DNA of 8,505 nt. Source: an uncultured Sphingomonadales bacterium (lineage in GTDB: Bacteria > Pseudomonadota > Alphaproteobacteria > Sphingomonadales > Sphingomonadaceae). Positions 1-8,327 of this stretch are shown here, one piece after another. The translations under genes and the position numbers were made by a program. The notes beneath the pieces were generated by a model. It worked only from the letters and a program-made list of their open reading frames with translations, did no database searches and had not been told where the DNA came from. Numbering within the stretch: the first letter of the stretch is position 1; every line of letters begins with the position of its first letter. The stretch is from positions 1 to 8,505 of the forward strand of contig CAIPWG010000037.1 of assembly GCA_903868655.1 (NCBI GenBank), in the 5' to 3' direction.

Positions 1-2421
1 CGTGAAATCGGTGTGGAAACTGGCGGGTCGAATGTGCAGTTTGCGGTCAATCCCAAGGATGGCCGCCTGATCGTGATCGAGATGAACCCGCGCGTGTCGC
101 GGTCATCGGCGCTGGCATCGAAAGCCACCGGCTTTCCCATTGCCAAAGTCGCCGCCAAGCTGGCCGTCGGCTATACGCTTGATGAAATTACCAACGATAT
201 TACCGGCGCAACGCCTGCCAGCTTTGAGCCGACTATCGATTATGTCGTGACCAAGATCCCCCGCTTTGCGTTCGAAAAGTTCAAGGGGTCCGAACCTCTG
301 CTGTCGACTGCGATGAAATCGGTTGGCGAAGTCATGGCGATTGGGCGCAATTTCAAGGAATCGGTGCAGAAGGCGCTTCGTGGCCTTGAAACCGGGCTCG
401 ACGGGTTCAATCCTGTCGAAGAACTCGAAGGCGCCAGCCACGGCGAAATCAATGCGGCGTTGTCGCTCGCCACGCCCGATCGGTTGCTGGTCATCGGACA
501 GGCCTTTCGCGAAGGGTTGAGCGTGGACGATGTCCATGCCGTGACCAAGTACGAGCCTTGGTTCCTGCGGCAGATCGCTGACATCATCTCCGAAGAAGCC
601 ACGATCATTGCGCAAGGGTTGCCGAGCGATGCCGCCGGTTTGCGCCGAATTAAGTCCATGGGTTTTTCCGATAGCCGCCTCGCCAGCCTGGCGGGCATCA
701 CCGGCGAAGCCGACGTGCGCAGCCTGCGCCAATCGCTGGGTGTTCGCCCGGTTTTCAAACGTATCGATAGCTGTGCCGCCGAGTTCGAGGCGGTAACGCC
801 TTATATGTATTCGACTTACGAAGGTGGTCTGTTTGGCGCCCCCGAAAGCGAGGCTGCGCCAAGCGATGCGCGCAAGATCGTGATCCTGGGCGGAGGGCCC
901 AACCGTATCGGACAGGGAATCGAATTCGATTATTGCTGCTGTCATGCCTGCTTTGCGCTCGATGCTGCCGGGTTCGAAACAATCATGATCAATTGCAACC
1001 CGGAAACCGTGTCGACCGACCCAGACACTTCGGACCGGCTCTATTTCGAACCGTTGACCGCTGAAGACGTTCTGGAAATCCTCGACGTCGAACGCTCGAA
1101 CGGCACACTGGTCGGTGTGATCGTGCAGTTCGGAGGGCAGACCCCGCTCAAACTGGCGCAAGCGCTGCAGGATGCAGGCATTCCGATTCTGGGCACATCG
1201 CCGGACTCGATCGATCTGGCCGAGGATCGCGAACGATTTTCCGACCTTGTTGAAAAGCTGGGGCTGTTGCAGCCAGCCAATGGCATGGCGCGCAGCCGCG
1301 ACGAAGCTGTCGCAGTGGCGGCACGCATCGGTTACCCGGTGCTGATCCGGCCGAGCTATGTGCTGGGCGGACGCGCGATGGAAATCGTCGACAGCCAGGC
1401 GCAACTTGACGATTACATCGCCACCGCGGTCAAAGTTTCGGGCGATAGCCCGGTGCTGATCGATCAGTATCTGCGCGATGCCATTGAATGTGATGTCGAC
1501 GCATTGGCTGATGGCGATCAGGTGGTGATCGCGGGCGTGTTGCAGCATATCGAAGAGGCTGGCATCCATTCGGGTGACAGCGCATGCACTTTGCCGCCGT
1601 ACAACCTGCCCGAATCAATCATTGCCGAAATGGAACGCCAGGCAGTCCTTCTGGCCAATGGGCTGTCGGTACGCGGTCTGATGAATATTCAGTTCGCGGT
1701 GAAGGATGGGCTTGTCTATCTGATCGAGGTCAATCCGCGCGCCAGCCGCACAGTGCCGTTTGTGGCCAAGGCTATCGGTCAGCCGATCGCCAAATATGCG
1801 GCGCGCATCATGGCGGGCGAAAAACTGGTCGATCTGCCGCCGATCCGTCGTGATATTGATTACATGGCGGTAAAGGAAGCCGTGTTTCCGTTTGCGCGCT
1901 TCCCGGGCGTTGATCCGGCGCTTTCTCCGGAAATGAAATCGACCGGCGAAGTGATGGGTATCGACGCCAATTTCGCGGTGGCTTTTGCCAAGTCGCAATT
2001 GGGCGCAGGCGCAGGCCTGCCGAATGCGGGCACATTGTTCGTGTCGGTCAAAGACAGCGACAAGCCGGTGATCGTGCCTGCGATAAAAACGCTGATCAGG
2101 CTCGGTTTCGACGTGGTCGCCACTGGCGGAACAGCAAATTATCTTGAGGCGCAAGGGATCGCGGTCAAACGCGTCAACAAAGTCGCCGAGGGACGGCCGC
2201 ATATCGTCGATCACATTATCGATGGCGAAATCGCGTTGATTTTCAACACGACCGAAGGCTGGCAGAGCCTCAAGGACTCGCAATCGATACGGCGTTCGGC
2301 GCTGACCGGCAAAGTGTGCTACTTCACCACGGCGGCGGCTTCGCTCGCTGCGGCGGAAGGGATTGAAGCCTTGCGCAGTGCCGAACTTGATGTCCGGTCA
2401 TTGCAGGACTATTATAAATAG
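1..2421 (+). CDS. carB: Carbamoyl-phosphate synthase large subunit, 5' end cut off by the window
   Basis: CarB makes carbamoyl phosphate from ammonia (supplied by the CarA glutaminase subunit), bicarbonate and two ATP, in the cytoplasm, for arginine and pyrimidine synthesis. The frame is open from base 1, and 806 codons to the TAA are present. About 270 N-terminal residues are missing, judged by aligning the first EMNPR motif (codons 27-31) with E. coli Glu299/Asn301. In order: the end of ATP-grasp 1 (to about codon 130), the oligomerisation domain (about 130-280), the second synthetase half starting at an [12 protein letters not shown] loop near codon 295 with metal ligands in IEVNPRASR (Glu576, Asn578), and a C-terminal MGS-like allosteric domain (about 675-806, with ATGGTA). 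In E. coli this last domain binds UMP, ornithine and IMP. The gene lies just upstream of greA on the same strand. Identification is certain; the true start is outside the window. Confidence 0.97.
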   Translation, partial: REIGVETGGSNVQFAVNPKDGRLIVIEMNPRVSRSSALASKATGFPIAKVAAKLAVGYTLDEITNDITGATPASFEPTIDYVVTKIPRFAFEKFKGSEPLLSTAMKSVGEVMAIGRNFKESVQKALRGLETGLDGFNPVEELEGASHGEINAALSLATPDRLLVIGQAFREGLSVDDVHAVTKYEPWFLRQIADIISEEATIIAQGLPSDAAGLRRIKSMGFSDSRLASLAGITGEADVRSLRQSLGVRPVFKRIDSCAAEFEAVTPYMYSTYEGGLFGAPESEAAPSDARKIVILGGGPNRIGQGIEFDYCCCHACFALDAAGFETIMINCNPETVSTDPDTSDRLYFEPLTAEDVLEILDVERSNGTLVGVIVQFGGQTPLKLAQALQDAGIPILGTSPDSIDLAEDRERFSDLVEKLGLLQPANGMARSRDEAVAVAARIGYPVLIRPSYVLGGRAMEIVDSQAQLDDYIATAVKVSGDSPVLIDQYLRDAIECDVDALADGDQVVIAGVLQHIEEAGIHSGDSACTLPPYNLPESIIAEMERQAVLLANGLSVRGLMNIQFAVKDGLVYLIEVNPRASRTVPFVAKAIGQPIAKYAARIMAGEKLVDLPPIRRDIDYMAVKEAVFPFARFPGVDPALSPEMKSTGEVMGIDANFAVAFAKSQLGAGAGLPNAGTLFVSVKDSDKPVIVPAIKTLIRLGFDVVATGGTANYLEAQGIAVKRVNKVAEGRPHIVDHIIDGEIALIFNTTEGWQSLKDSQSIRRSALTGKVCYFTTAAASLAAAEGIEALRSAELDVRSLQDYYK

Positions 2422-2464
2422 GCTTTCACAGGTTTCCCCTGCACAAGCAGTTGCCTTTTCCGGG

Positions 2465-2495
2465 GCCCGCGAGGGTTCGGGCGGGGCAGGTTTTT
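2465..2495 (+). terminator. Possible weak terminator or attenuator after carB
   Basis: GCCCGC (2465-2470) can pair with GCGGGGC (2481-2487), with one bulged G, and the stem is followed after AGG by five T (2491-2495). A further arm, CCTGC at 2438-2442, can pair with GCAGG at 2486-2490, which directly abuts the T run. The three-base gap, the short T run and the competing pairings make this a weak candidate. If real, it would end or attenuate carB transcription before greA. Confidence 0.25.
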
Positions 2496-2500
2496 CCCTC

Positions 2501-2533
2501 GACGACACCCCTGACACTGGCGGGGGTTTCGTC
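2501..2533 (+). promoter_or_regulatory. Hairpin in the greA leader
   Basis: GACGA (2501-2505) pairs with TCGTC (2529-2533). After one C·T mismatch, ACCCCTG (2507-2513) pairs with CGGGGGT (2521-2527), with one G·U pair. The stem is 12 bp with a loop of about 7 nt. It ends 13 nt before the AAAAGGA ribosome-binding site of greA (2547-2553) and has no T run after it, so it does not look like a terminator. It could shape greA mRNA stability or translation; this role is inference. Confidence 0.35.
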
Positions 2534-2558
2534 GCAGATCGGTTGAAAAGGAATACGG

Positions 2559-3032
2559 ATGGCGACTGACAAGCTGCCGATGCTTCAGGAAGGCTATGAC
2601 AAGCTTTTTTCCGAGCTGAAAGCGCTGCGCGAGGAGCGCCCAAGAGTCGTTGACGCGATCGAGGAAGCGCGTGCGCATGGTGATCTTTCGGAAAATGCCG
2701 AATATCATGACGCAAAAGAACGCCAGGGGCAGATCGAAGCAACGATTGCCGATCTGGAAGACAAGCTGAGCCGCGCCAACATTATCGACCCGACCACGCT
2801 GTCGGGCGATCGGATCGTTTTTGGCGCAACCGTTACGCTGCTCGATGATGCGGAAAAACCGGTGCGGTATCAGATTGTCGGTCTGGCCGAAGCCGATGCC
2901 AAACGAGGACGGATCAGCTACAATTCGCCGCTGGGCCGCGCGTTGATCGGGCGTCGTGTCGAAGACGAGATTGAAGTGACCGTACCCGCGGGTGACAGGT
3001 TCTATGTGGTTGAAAAGATCGAGTTTATCTAA
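2559..3032 (+). CDS. greA: Transcription elongation factor GreA
   Basis: GreA enters the secondary channel of RNA polymerase and stimulates cleavage of the 3' end of backtracked RNA, freeing stalled complexes. The 157-aa product matches the usual length of about 158. Residues 1-75 form the N-terminal antiparallel coiled coil. The tip motif [14 protein letters not shown] carries the acidic pair Asp42 and Glu45, equivalent to E. coli Asp41 and Glu44, which hold the catalytic Mg. Residues from about 82 to 157 are the FKBP-like C-terminal domain that docks on polymerase, with the typical [12 protein letters not shown] segment. The ATG has a good AAAAGGA site six bases upstream. The gene follows carB by 137 bp and ends in a strong terminator. 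The leader hairpins may regulate it. Nothing in the protein is unusual. Confidence 0.97.
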   Translation: MATDKLPMLQEGYDKLFSELKALREERPRVVDAIEEARAHGDLSENAEYHDAKERQGQIEATIADLEDKLSRANIIDPTTLSGDRIVFGATVTLLDDAEKPVRYQIVGLAEADAKRGRISYNSPLGRALIGRRVEDEIEVTVPAGDRFYVVEKIEFI

Positions 3033-3050
3033 GCCCGATTTCATGTAAAA

Positions 3051-3096
3051 TACCAAAAAGGCCCCGGAACCGATTGGTTTCGGGGCCTTTTTGGTA
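3051..3096. terminator. Bidirectional intrinsic terminator between greA and the DUF4170 gene
   Basis: The arms 3051-3071 and 3076-3096 pair over 21 bp with a single G·U pair and a GATT loop. The core is GGCCCCGG/TTCGGGGCC, flanked by AAAAA on the left and TTTTT on the right, so each strand reads a G+C-rich stem followed by a U run. It starts 18 bp after the greA stop and ends three bases before the stop of the convergent gene, as expected for a terminator shared by both. Confidence 0.93.
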
Positions 3097-3099
3097 ATG

Positions 3100-3321
3100 T
3101 CAGACTTCGGGCAGATCTGGCTCGAGCAGGCGGTGCATATGGACGATGACATAACGCATTTCGGCATCATCGACCGTGCGTTGGGCTGCGGCGCGCCAGG
3201 CTTCTTCGGCCGTGGCATAATCGGGGAATACGCCGACCAGATCGATGGCTTTCAAATCGACGAATTCAAGGCCCTGTGGGTCTTTGACCCGGCCGCCCAT
3301 TACCAGGTGAAGCTTCTGCAT
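3100..3321 (-). CDS. DUF4170 domain small protein
   Basis: The product is 73 aa, predicted cytoplasmic, with no signal peptide or membrane segment. From memory it matches the DUF4170 family of alphaproteobacteria: an MQKLHLVMGGRV opening strand, a DPQGLEF turn, an FPDYATAEEAWRAAAQ helix (about residues 33-48), then a VDDAEMRYVIVHMHRLLEP strand and tail. The length and strand-helix-strand pattern suggest a small alpha/beta fold. Its biochemical role is unknown. The ATG has a GGAAAG site seven bases upstream on the minus strand. The gene stands alone: it converges on greA across a shared terminator, and the next minus-strand gene ends 110 bp upstream of it. Family assignment is fairly sure; function cannot be given. 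Confidence 0.87.
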   Translation of the reverse strand: MQKLHLVMGGRVKDPQGLEFVDLKAIDLVGVFPDYATAEEAWRAAAQRTVDDAEMRYVIVHMHRLLEPDLPEV

Positions 3322-3347
3322 GGGATACTTTCCGTAAGGGAAGGGAG

Positions 3348-3377
3348 CTTATGCCCCTGACAAATAGACCCAGGCAA
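3348..3377 (-). promoter_or_regulatory. Possible promoter of the DUF4170 gene
   Basis: On the minus strand, TTGCCT (3377-3372) and CATAAG (3353-3348) are spaced by 18 bases. Each matches four of six bases of the sigma-70 -35 and -10 consensus. They lie 27-56 bp upstream of the start codon, in the only gap before it. The match is weak, and read-through from the operon upstream is an alternative. Confidence 0.25.
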
Positions 3378-3431
3378 TTCAAGTACGATGAACGTCTTTC
3401 TTGGGATGATTACCCGTCGGCACCGGATCAT

Positions 3432-3863
3432 TCATTCAGAATCGCGGTGTTTCAACCGATGCAGCGCGGTTTCACTGACGGTGCGTAAGGTTGTCATCGC
3501 CACATCGGCAAGCCCGGCAACTTTCTGCCCGGCTTCAACACTTTTTTCGCTGATCTGTTCCACACCGTCCCGGCTGGCACTGGCGGCGCGTACGGCATAG
3601 GCCAACGCCAATTCAGCGCCCATCGTCGCGAGCTTGGTCAACCGGGCAGTGGCGACATCGGTCATGCCGTGCGATACCGCACGCCTGCGGCGGGTCAGGG
3701 CGCCAGCGATCAGCGCACCGATCACGATCCCGCCGGCAACCGTTGCCACGGGGTGTTCCTGCACAAATTCGCGTGTCCGACTGGCGGCCTTGGTGGCCAG
3801 TTCGTTGCTGCGCACGCGCGCCTGTTCGATCCGTTCGGAGAGGGGGCTGTCCTGTTCGGTCAT
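3432..3863 (-). CDS. DUF883-like glycine-zipper membrane protein, last gene of the yqj-like operon
   Basis: The product is 143 aa. Residues 1-36 are a charged amphipathic helix ending in REFVQEHP. Next comes one membrane segment (about 39-56) with a glycine zipper (Gly45, Gly49, Gly54) and the basic stop RRRR (58-61). A long, mostly helical C-terminal part (65-143) follows, rich in Ala, Thr and Glu. The EFVxxxPxA segment before the membrane helix resembles DUF883 (ElaB/YqjD) proteins and also the end of the first gene of this cluster, but those normally stop soon after the helix, whereas this one has about 80 extra residues. I start it at the ATG at 3863, two bases after the upstream stop and with an AAGGA nine bases before it; an upstream in-frame ATG at 3974 lies deep in the previous gene and is unlikely. 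Function unknown; probably an inner-membrane structural or stress-related protein. Confidence 0.75.
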   Translation of the reverse strand: MTEQDSPLSERIEQARVRSNELATKAASRTREFVQEHPVATVAGGIVIGALIAGALTRRRRAVSHGMTDVATARLTKLATMGAELALAYAVRAASASRDGVEQISEKSVEAGQKVAGLADVAMTTLRTVSETALHRLKHRDSE

Positions 3864-3865
3864 GA

Positions 3866-4210
3866 TCAAAGGTCCTTGGTCTGTGCGCGGGCCGCTCGCC
3901 AGTTGGCAAGACGTATGATGCCTGCGGCCCAACCGGCCTGCGCGATTGCACCTAGCCGTTTCCTGAACAGCCACCCGGCAACCGCAGTTAAAGTCAGCAA
4001 AAACACGCCACGACTGGCCATTGCAAGGTCAAGCGTGCTGTGCGCCAGACCGGTTGCGCGCGTGACGGCACTGTCGCGCACACGTTCGGTCAATGGGCGC
4101 TCGGCCAGGCTCAGTTGCAGAGTGGCCAGATCTGTGCGCACAATGGCGCGCGCCGCGTCGCGTAACTGGCGCGCTTCGATCAGCCGGGTTTCTGCGGGAT
4201 CGAACATCAT
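3866..4210 (-). CDS. YqjK-like small membrane protein
   Basis: The product is 114 aa. Residues 5-65 form a long charged amphipathic helix rich in Arg and Ala. One hydrophobic segment (about 69-82, GVFLLTLTAVAGW) is followed by FRKR, and then a second amphipathic Trp-containing helix (about 87-107). I cannot name a family by sequence alone. Its size, its helix-membrane-helix plan and its place right after a YqjE-like gene fit E. coli YqjK, so I call it YqjK-like by position and shape. The start is one of two adjacent ATGs: 4210 gives a classic 4-bp ATGA overlap with the upstream stop, and 4207 a 1-bp overlap. Either implies translational coupling. Only two bases separate its stop from the next start. 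Confidence 0.7.
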   Translation of the reverse strand: MMFDPAETRLIEARQLRDAARAIVRTDLATLQLSLAERPLTERVRDSAVTRATGLAHSTLDLAMASRGVFLLTLTAVAGWLFRKRLGAIAQAGWAAGIIRLANWRAARAQTKDL

Positions 4211-4578
4211 GGCGTGGTTCCAGTCAACAGGTGGACCATGCGTCTGGCTTTGCGCAGTCCTTGCCGCACGCACCAGGCCGTGGCCAGCGCCAGCGTGACT
4301 GTCATGACACCGACCGCAGGCCAAGGTCCGATCAGCGATCCCAAAGCCAGCAGCAACCCGACCACCAGCGCCATCAGCGTGAAGAACAGGAAAAACAGCG
4401 CCAGCACCAGCAGGAGCGCGATTGTCTTGATGCGCGCCAGCGCAAAGCCGAGCGCGCTTCGCCAATAGCCGGTTTCAGCTTCGACCAGTGTCTGCGCGTC
4501 CTCGAGCAGTGTACGCAACAGTTCCACCAGCGACGGCATGGTGTCGTCGCCATCAGGCTTGGAATCGGACCGCTTCAC
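4207..4578 (-). CDS. Phage holin family (YqjE-like) inner-membrane protein
   Basis: The product is 123 aa from a GTG at 4578, or 110 aa from the ATG at 4539. I prefer the GTG because an AGGG lies nine bases upstream and it leaves only 16 bp after the previous gene, but the choice is open. A hydrophilic N-terminus and an amphipathic helix (SLVELLRTLLEDAQTLVEAE) precede two membrane helices (about 53-82 and 87-104) joined by a GPWPA turn. A basic tail (RQGLRKARR) follows. This is the plan of the 'phage holin family' (Pfam PF07332), to which E. coli YqjE belongs. Despite the name, such chromosomal members have no shown lytic role. Neighbours on both sides are small membrane proteins, and there are no phage genes nearby. 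Exact function unknown. Confidence 0.8.
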   Translation of the reverse strand: MKRSDSKPDGDDTMPSLVELLRTLLEDAQTLVEAETGYWRSALGFALARIKTIALLLVLALFFLFFTLMALVVGLLLALGSLIGPWPAVGVMTVTLALATAWCVRQGLRKARRMVHLLTGTTP

Positions 4579-4594
4579 GCGCCGCTGCGCCCTG

Positions 4595-5140
4595 TCAGGC
4601 GTCGCGGTCGGGCGAACGGCTGAACAGCCGCGCGAACAGAAACCCGGTGACTGCCGCGATGCCAAGCGCGGTTGCTGGGCTCTTGCGCACAAACTCCTTC
4701 ACATCGTCGCCCAGATCGGCGAAATCCTTGGCGGCCAGCTTTTCCGCCGTGCTTTCCAACGAACCACCGGCCGTGCGGGCGTAATCACCGTATTGCACGC
4801 CCAATTTTTCGTCGATGACCGGCGCGGTCTCGACAATGGCGCGGCCGACAACAGCAATCGCCTCGCTGGTTTTGGCTTTGCCTTGTTGCGCCAGTTCGAC
4901 GCCCTTTTCGCGCGCCTGGCTGGCCAGGGCGCCAGCTTGTTCGGTCCACTCAGTTGCGGTTGCCGCAGCTTTTTCACGCGCAGCGGCGGTGAGTTCGGCG
5001 GCATCCCCTCGCAAGGCTTCGGCGCGTGTCCGGGCTTCTTCAATGGCGCGGGTAAAGCGGGATTTGATCGCAGCTTCGTCGCTGGTCGTTTCAGCGATTT
5101 CAGGGGTTGCTGATTCTTGGGCGGGTTTGGACTTGGGCAT
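4595..5140 (-). CDS. YqjD/ElaB-like DUF883-type C-tail-anchored membrane protein
   Basis: The product is 181 aa. Residues 1-25 are a polar, probably disordered start. Residues 26-150 are almost entirely helical, rich in Ala, Glu, Lys and Gln, with repeated AREKA/AREKG units near 54-58 and 76-80, like an amphipathic or coiled-coil rod. A C-terminal VKEFVRKSP motif (147-155) leads into one membrane helix (about 156-173) and a short basic end. This arrangement matches DUF883 (YqjD/ElaB/YgaM) proteins; E. coli YqjD binds ribosomes and sits in the inner membrane in stationary phase. This protein is longer than E. coli YqjD (about 100 aa), so the same role is inference. The start at 5140 is fixed by an excellent AGGAGG nine bases upstream; a longer in-frame form from 5302 lacks this support. 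It is the first clear gene of a four-gene operon. Confidence 0.78.
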   Translation of the reverse strand: MPKSKPAQESATPEIAETTSDEAAIKSRFTRAIEEARTRAEALRGDAAELTAAAREKAAATATEWTEQAGALASQAREKGVELAQQGKAKTSEAIAVVGRAIVETAPVIDEKLGVQYGDYARTAGGSLESTAEKLAAKDFADLGDDVKEFVRKSPATALGIAAVTGFLFARLFSRSPDRDA

Positions 5141-5195
5141 GACGAGAGTCCTCCTGGCAGCAAACGCGTTGCGCTCACGCGCTGTGGTCTCAAGC

Positions 5196-6642
<1,447 letters not shown>

Positions 6643-6665
6643 TCACGGGCAAGCGTCTCATATTT

Positions 6666-6691
6666 GGGGCCGGGTTATTCCGGCCCCTTTT
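6666..6691 (+). terminator. Intrinsic terminator of eno
   Basis: GGGGCCGG (6666-6673) pairs perfectly with CCGGCCCC (6680-6687) around a GTTATT loop and is followed by TTTT. It starts 23 bp after the eno stop. On the minus strand no T run follows the stem, so it mainly serves eno and may only slow transcription coming from the convergent cytochrome gene. Confidence 0.87.
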
Positions 6692-6710
6692 GGGTTGAGC
6701 AAGCGATGGC

Positions 6711-7046
6711 TCAAGTTGCGCCGAATTTCCTGCCAAGCGTGGTCGCGATGGCGTCCGCATCGGCGGGTGCAATCGGTGCCTTGTAGACATTCACCATCTT
6801 GGTCACTTCGTCGCGCCAGAATTGGGCGCCTTTGTCGCGCGGCTGGGTCGTGATGTAATCGAGCGAGTGGCACGCCATGCAATTGGCGGCGACAACTTGT
6901 CCTGGCTCGTCTTGCAGGGCCGCGGGTATCATGTCGGGGGGTTGGTGATACGTTACCGGCTTGGGCGTGTGCCGCGCCGCCACCGGTAGCGCCGGGGAGG
7001 CAAGCGCAACAACAAGACTTGCAAAAATGAACAGTCCACGCGTCAT
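6711..7046 (-). CDS. Periplasmic c-type cytochrome, SorB-like partner of sulfite dehydrogenase
   Basis: The product is 111 aa. Residues 1-24 form a Sec signal peptide (hydrophobic LFIFASLVVALAS, cleavage likely after PVAA). The mature part of about 87 aa has a single haem-binding CMACH motif near residue 57 and a Met-containing stretch downstream (VTKMVNVYKAP) that could give the axial ligand. Small monohaem cytochromes encoded beside SorA accept electrons from sulfite oxidation and pass them to a further cytochrome or oxidase; that role is inferred here from context. I start it at ATG 7046, one base into the upstream stop (TGATG), with GGAGG seven bases before it. A GTG at 7049 would add one residue and give a 4-bp overlap. 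The arrangement implies coupled translation with the enzyme gene. Confidence 0.88.
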   Translation of the reverse strand: MTRGLFIFASLVVALASPALPVAARHTPKPVTYHQPPDMIPAALQDEPGQVVAANCMACHSLDYITTQPRDKGAQFWRDEVTKMVNVYKAPIAPADADAIATTLGRKFGAT

Positions 7047-8254
7047 CACACCGCCTCCACGATCACGCTTTCAACCACATTGCGCATATAGCCTGCCGGG
7101 TTCCACAAAGGCTGGATCGGCTGGGTTTCGCCTGCGCGCGATGTCGCGCGCACGCGGATGACATGATGGCCGCTGGCCAAAGTAACGGGCAGGCGCCACT
7201 CTCTGAATGAAAAGCGGCCGGCATCTTTGCCGAGTTTGGCCTCAACCCAAGTGGCGCCATCGTCGGTCGAGATCCTGACGGTGGCGATGCCATCGCCACC
7301 GCTGAAGGCGATCCCGCGCAGTTCGACAGGGTTATGTGCGGCGATCCGTGATCCGTCAGCATGGCTGGTAACGAAAGACCGGACGTTCAGCCGCGATATC
7401 GGCCGTGTCGCGATCGGCTTGGTGCCGATGGGCACACTGGCATCAGGGGTGTCAGGCACACGATACGCGGTCTTCATCCAGTATCCGTCGAACGCCTGAT
7501 CCAGCACGGTGATCGCATTGAGATGCTTGACCCAATATGTCCCGTACCAGCCGGGGACTACCAGGCGCAGCGGATAGCCATTCAGAAAGGGCAGATCCTG
7601 ATCATTCATCGCCCATGCGACCAGAACTTCGCCATCACCCGCATGGTCGATATCGAGCGCTTTGACAAAGTCGGGCACTGTCGGGGTGGGCGCGGTGTCC
7701 AGTCCATCGAATGCCACTTGCCGTGCACCGGCTTTGACACCAGCGCGTTCCAACAGGGAGCGCAACGGTACACCGCGCCAGCGCGCATTGCCCATCGCAC
7801 CATTCCCCAGTTGGCCGCCACCGACCCGTGGATTGGAAAAGCCCCGGCTGTTGCCACTGCATTGGTTCACCGCAATGACCTCGTGCGTCGTGAATTCCCG
7901 CTTCAGGGCGTCGAGGGTTAGCGACAAGGCGCGTTCGACATGTCCACCAACGGTGAGACGGAATGTCGCCGGATCGATCACATCAGGAAGGCCTGACAAG
8001 TGGTAGCGCACAAAAAAAGCATCGTTCGGGGTCAGGATGCCTTCGTTGAAAACCGCAAAGGGTGTTTCGACTTGGGGCGGCCGCGTGGTCAGCGCGATCA
8101 GGGGACGTTTCTGAGGCAGGCGCACCAGCGGCCTAGCGCCATTGCCAAAATGCAGGTTCACATCTTGCGCCAGTGCCGGGCTGGCGAAAAGGCTGGTCAG
8201 GCCGGCCAGAACGGTACGGCGGGGGAGCGTGGCAAAAGCGGTTTGGCGCGGCAT
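7046..8254 (-). CDS. sorA: Molybdenum sulfite dehydrogenase/oxidase catalytic subunit (SorA-like), exported
   Basis: The likely reaction is oxidation of sulfite to sulfate in the periplasm, with electrons passed to the cytochrome encoded next. The product is 402 aa. Residues 1-29 look like a Tat signal: PRRTVLAGL with twin Arg12-Arg13, a hydrophobic core and an ALA cleavage site. Tat export suits a cofactor loaded in the cytoplasm. The sulfite-oxidase-type molybdopterin domain (about 60-265) has the Mo ligand Cys132 in NQCSGNSRG, the Arg83-x-His85 pair of the active site in FVRYH, and the conserved NGYPLRLVVPGWYGTYWVK segment (225-243). The C-terminal part (about 285-402) is the Mo-cofactor dimerisation domain with an immunoglobulin-like fold. 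The start at 8254 has GAAGGG seven bases upstream. SoxC or another sulfite-oxidase-family enzyme (such as SorT) is the alternative; no other sox genes are in view. The substrate is inferred. Confidence 0.9.
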   Translation of the reverse strand: MPRQTAFATLPRRTVLAGLTSLFASPALAQDVNLHFGNGARPLVRLPQKRPLIALTTRPPQVETPFAVFNEGILTPNDAFFVRYHLSGLPDVIDPATFRLTVGGHVERALSLTLDALKREFTTHEVIAVNQCSGNSRGFSNPRVGGGQLGNGAMGNARWRGVPLRSLLERAGVKAGARQVAFDGLDTAPTPTVPDFVKALDIDHAGDGEVLVAWAMNDQDLPFLNGYPLRLVVPGWYGTYWVKHLNAITVLDQAFDGYWMKTAYRVPDTPDASVPIGTKPIATRPISRLNVRSFVTSHADGSRIAAHNPVELRGIAFSGGDGIATVRISTDDGATWVEAKLGKDAGRFSFREWRLPVTLASGHHVIRVRATSRAGETQPIQPLWNPAGYMRNVVESVIVEAV

Positions 8255-8307
8255 CTGGCTACCCTTCGATCAATCAGATTCGAAGAATGGCCTCGTCGAC
8301 GGACTAA

Positions 8308-8313
8308 TGTCAA
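8308..8313 (-). promoter_or_regulatory. Possible -35 element of a sorAB promoter
   Basis: A perfect TTGACA lies on the minus strand, 53 bp upstream of the enzyme start, in an A+T-richer stretch with the palindrome AACTAGTT beside it. At 18 bases spacing the -10 would be CATTCT, which matches only three of six consensus bases. The -35 is good and the -10 poor, so the promoter is tentative. Confidence 0.3.
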
Positions 8314-8327
8314 CTAGTTTGGTTGAA

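Noticed and set aside
103..1569. 488-codon minus-strand open frame inside carB
   Set aside because: It is fully antisense to certain carB sequence. Its product is His/Arg/Asp-rich without any recognisable domain, which is typical of shadow frames in G+C-rich genes.
3322..3431. Gap between the last yqj-like gene and the DUF4170 gene, checked for a terminator
   Set aside because: Only a weak ATGAT/ATCAT pairing with a 16-nt loop and no T run is visible, so no terminator is called.
3669..4298. 209-codon plus-strand frame over the yqj-like operon
   Set aside because: It lies across two well-supported minus-strand genes with tight spacing and coherent membrane topology. Its own product is Arg/Ala/Ser-rich and featureless.
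4207..4578. A prophage lysis cassette, suggested by the 'phage holin family' match
   Set aside because: There is no endolysin, spanin or other phage gene nearby. Chromosomal YqjE-type proteins share this family name, and the neighbours fit the yqj cluster.
4538..5113. 191-codon plus-strand frame opposite the YqjD-like gene
   Set aside because: The minus-strand gene has an excellent AGGAGG and a clear tail-anchor. The plus-strand product is Gly/Phe/Arg-rich with no domain.
7227..7921. Plus-strand frames inside the sulfite dehydrogenase gene
   Set aside because: They are antisense to a protein with intact cofactor-binding motifs and show no domain of their own.
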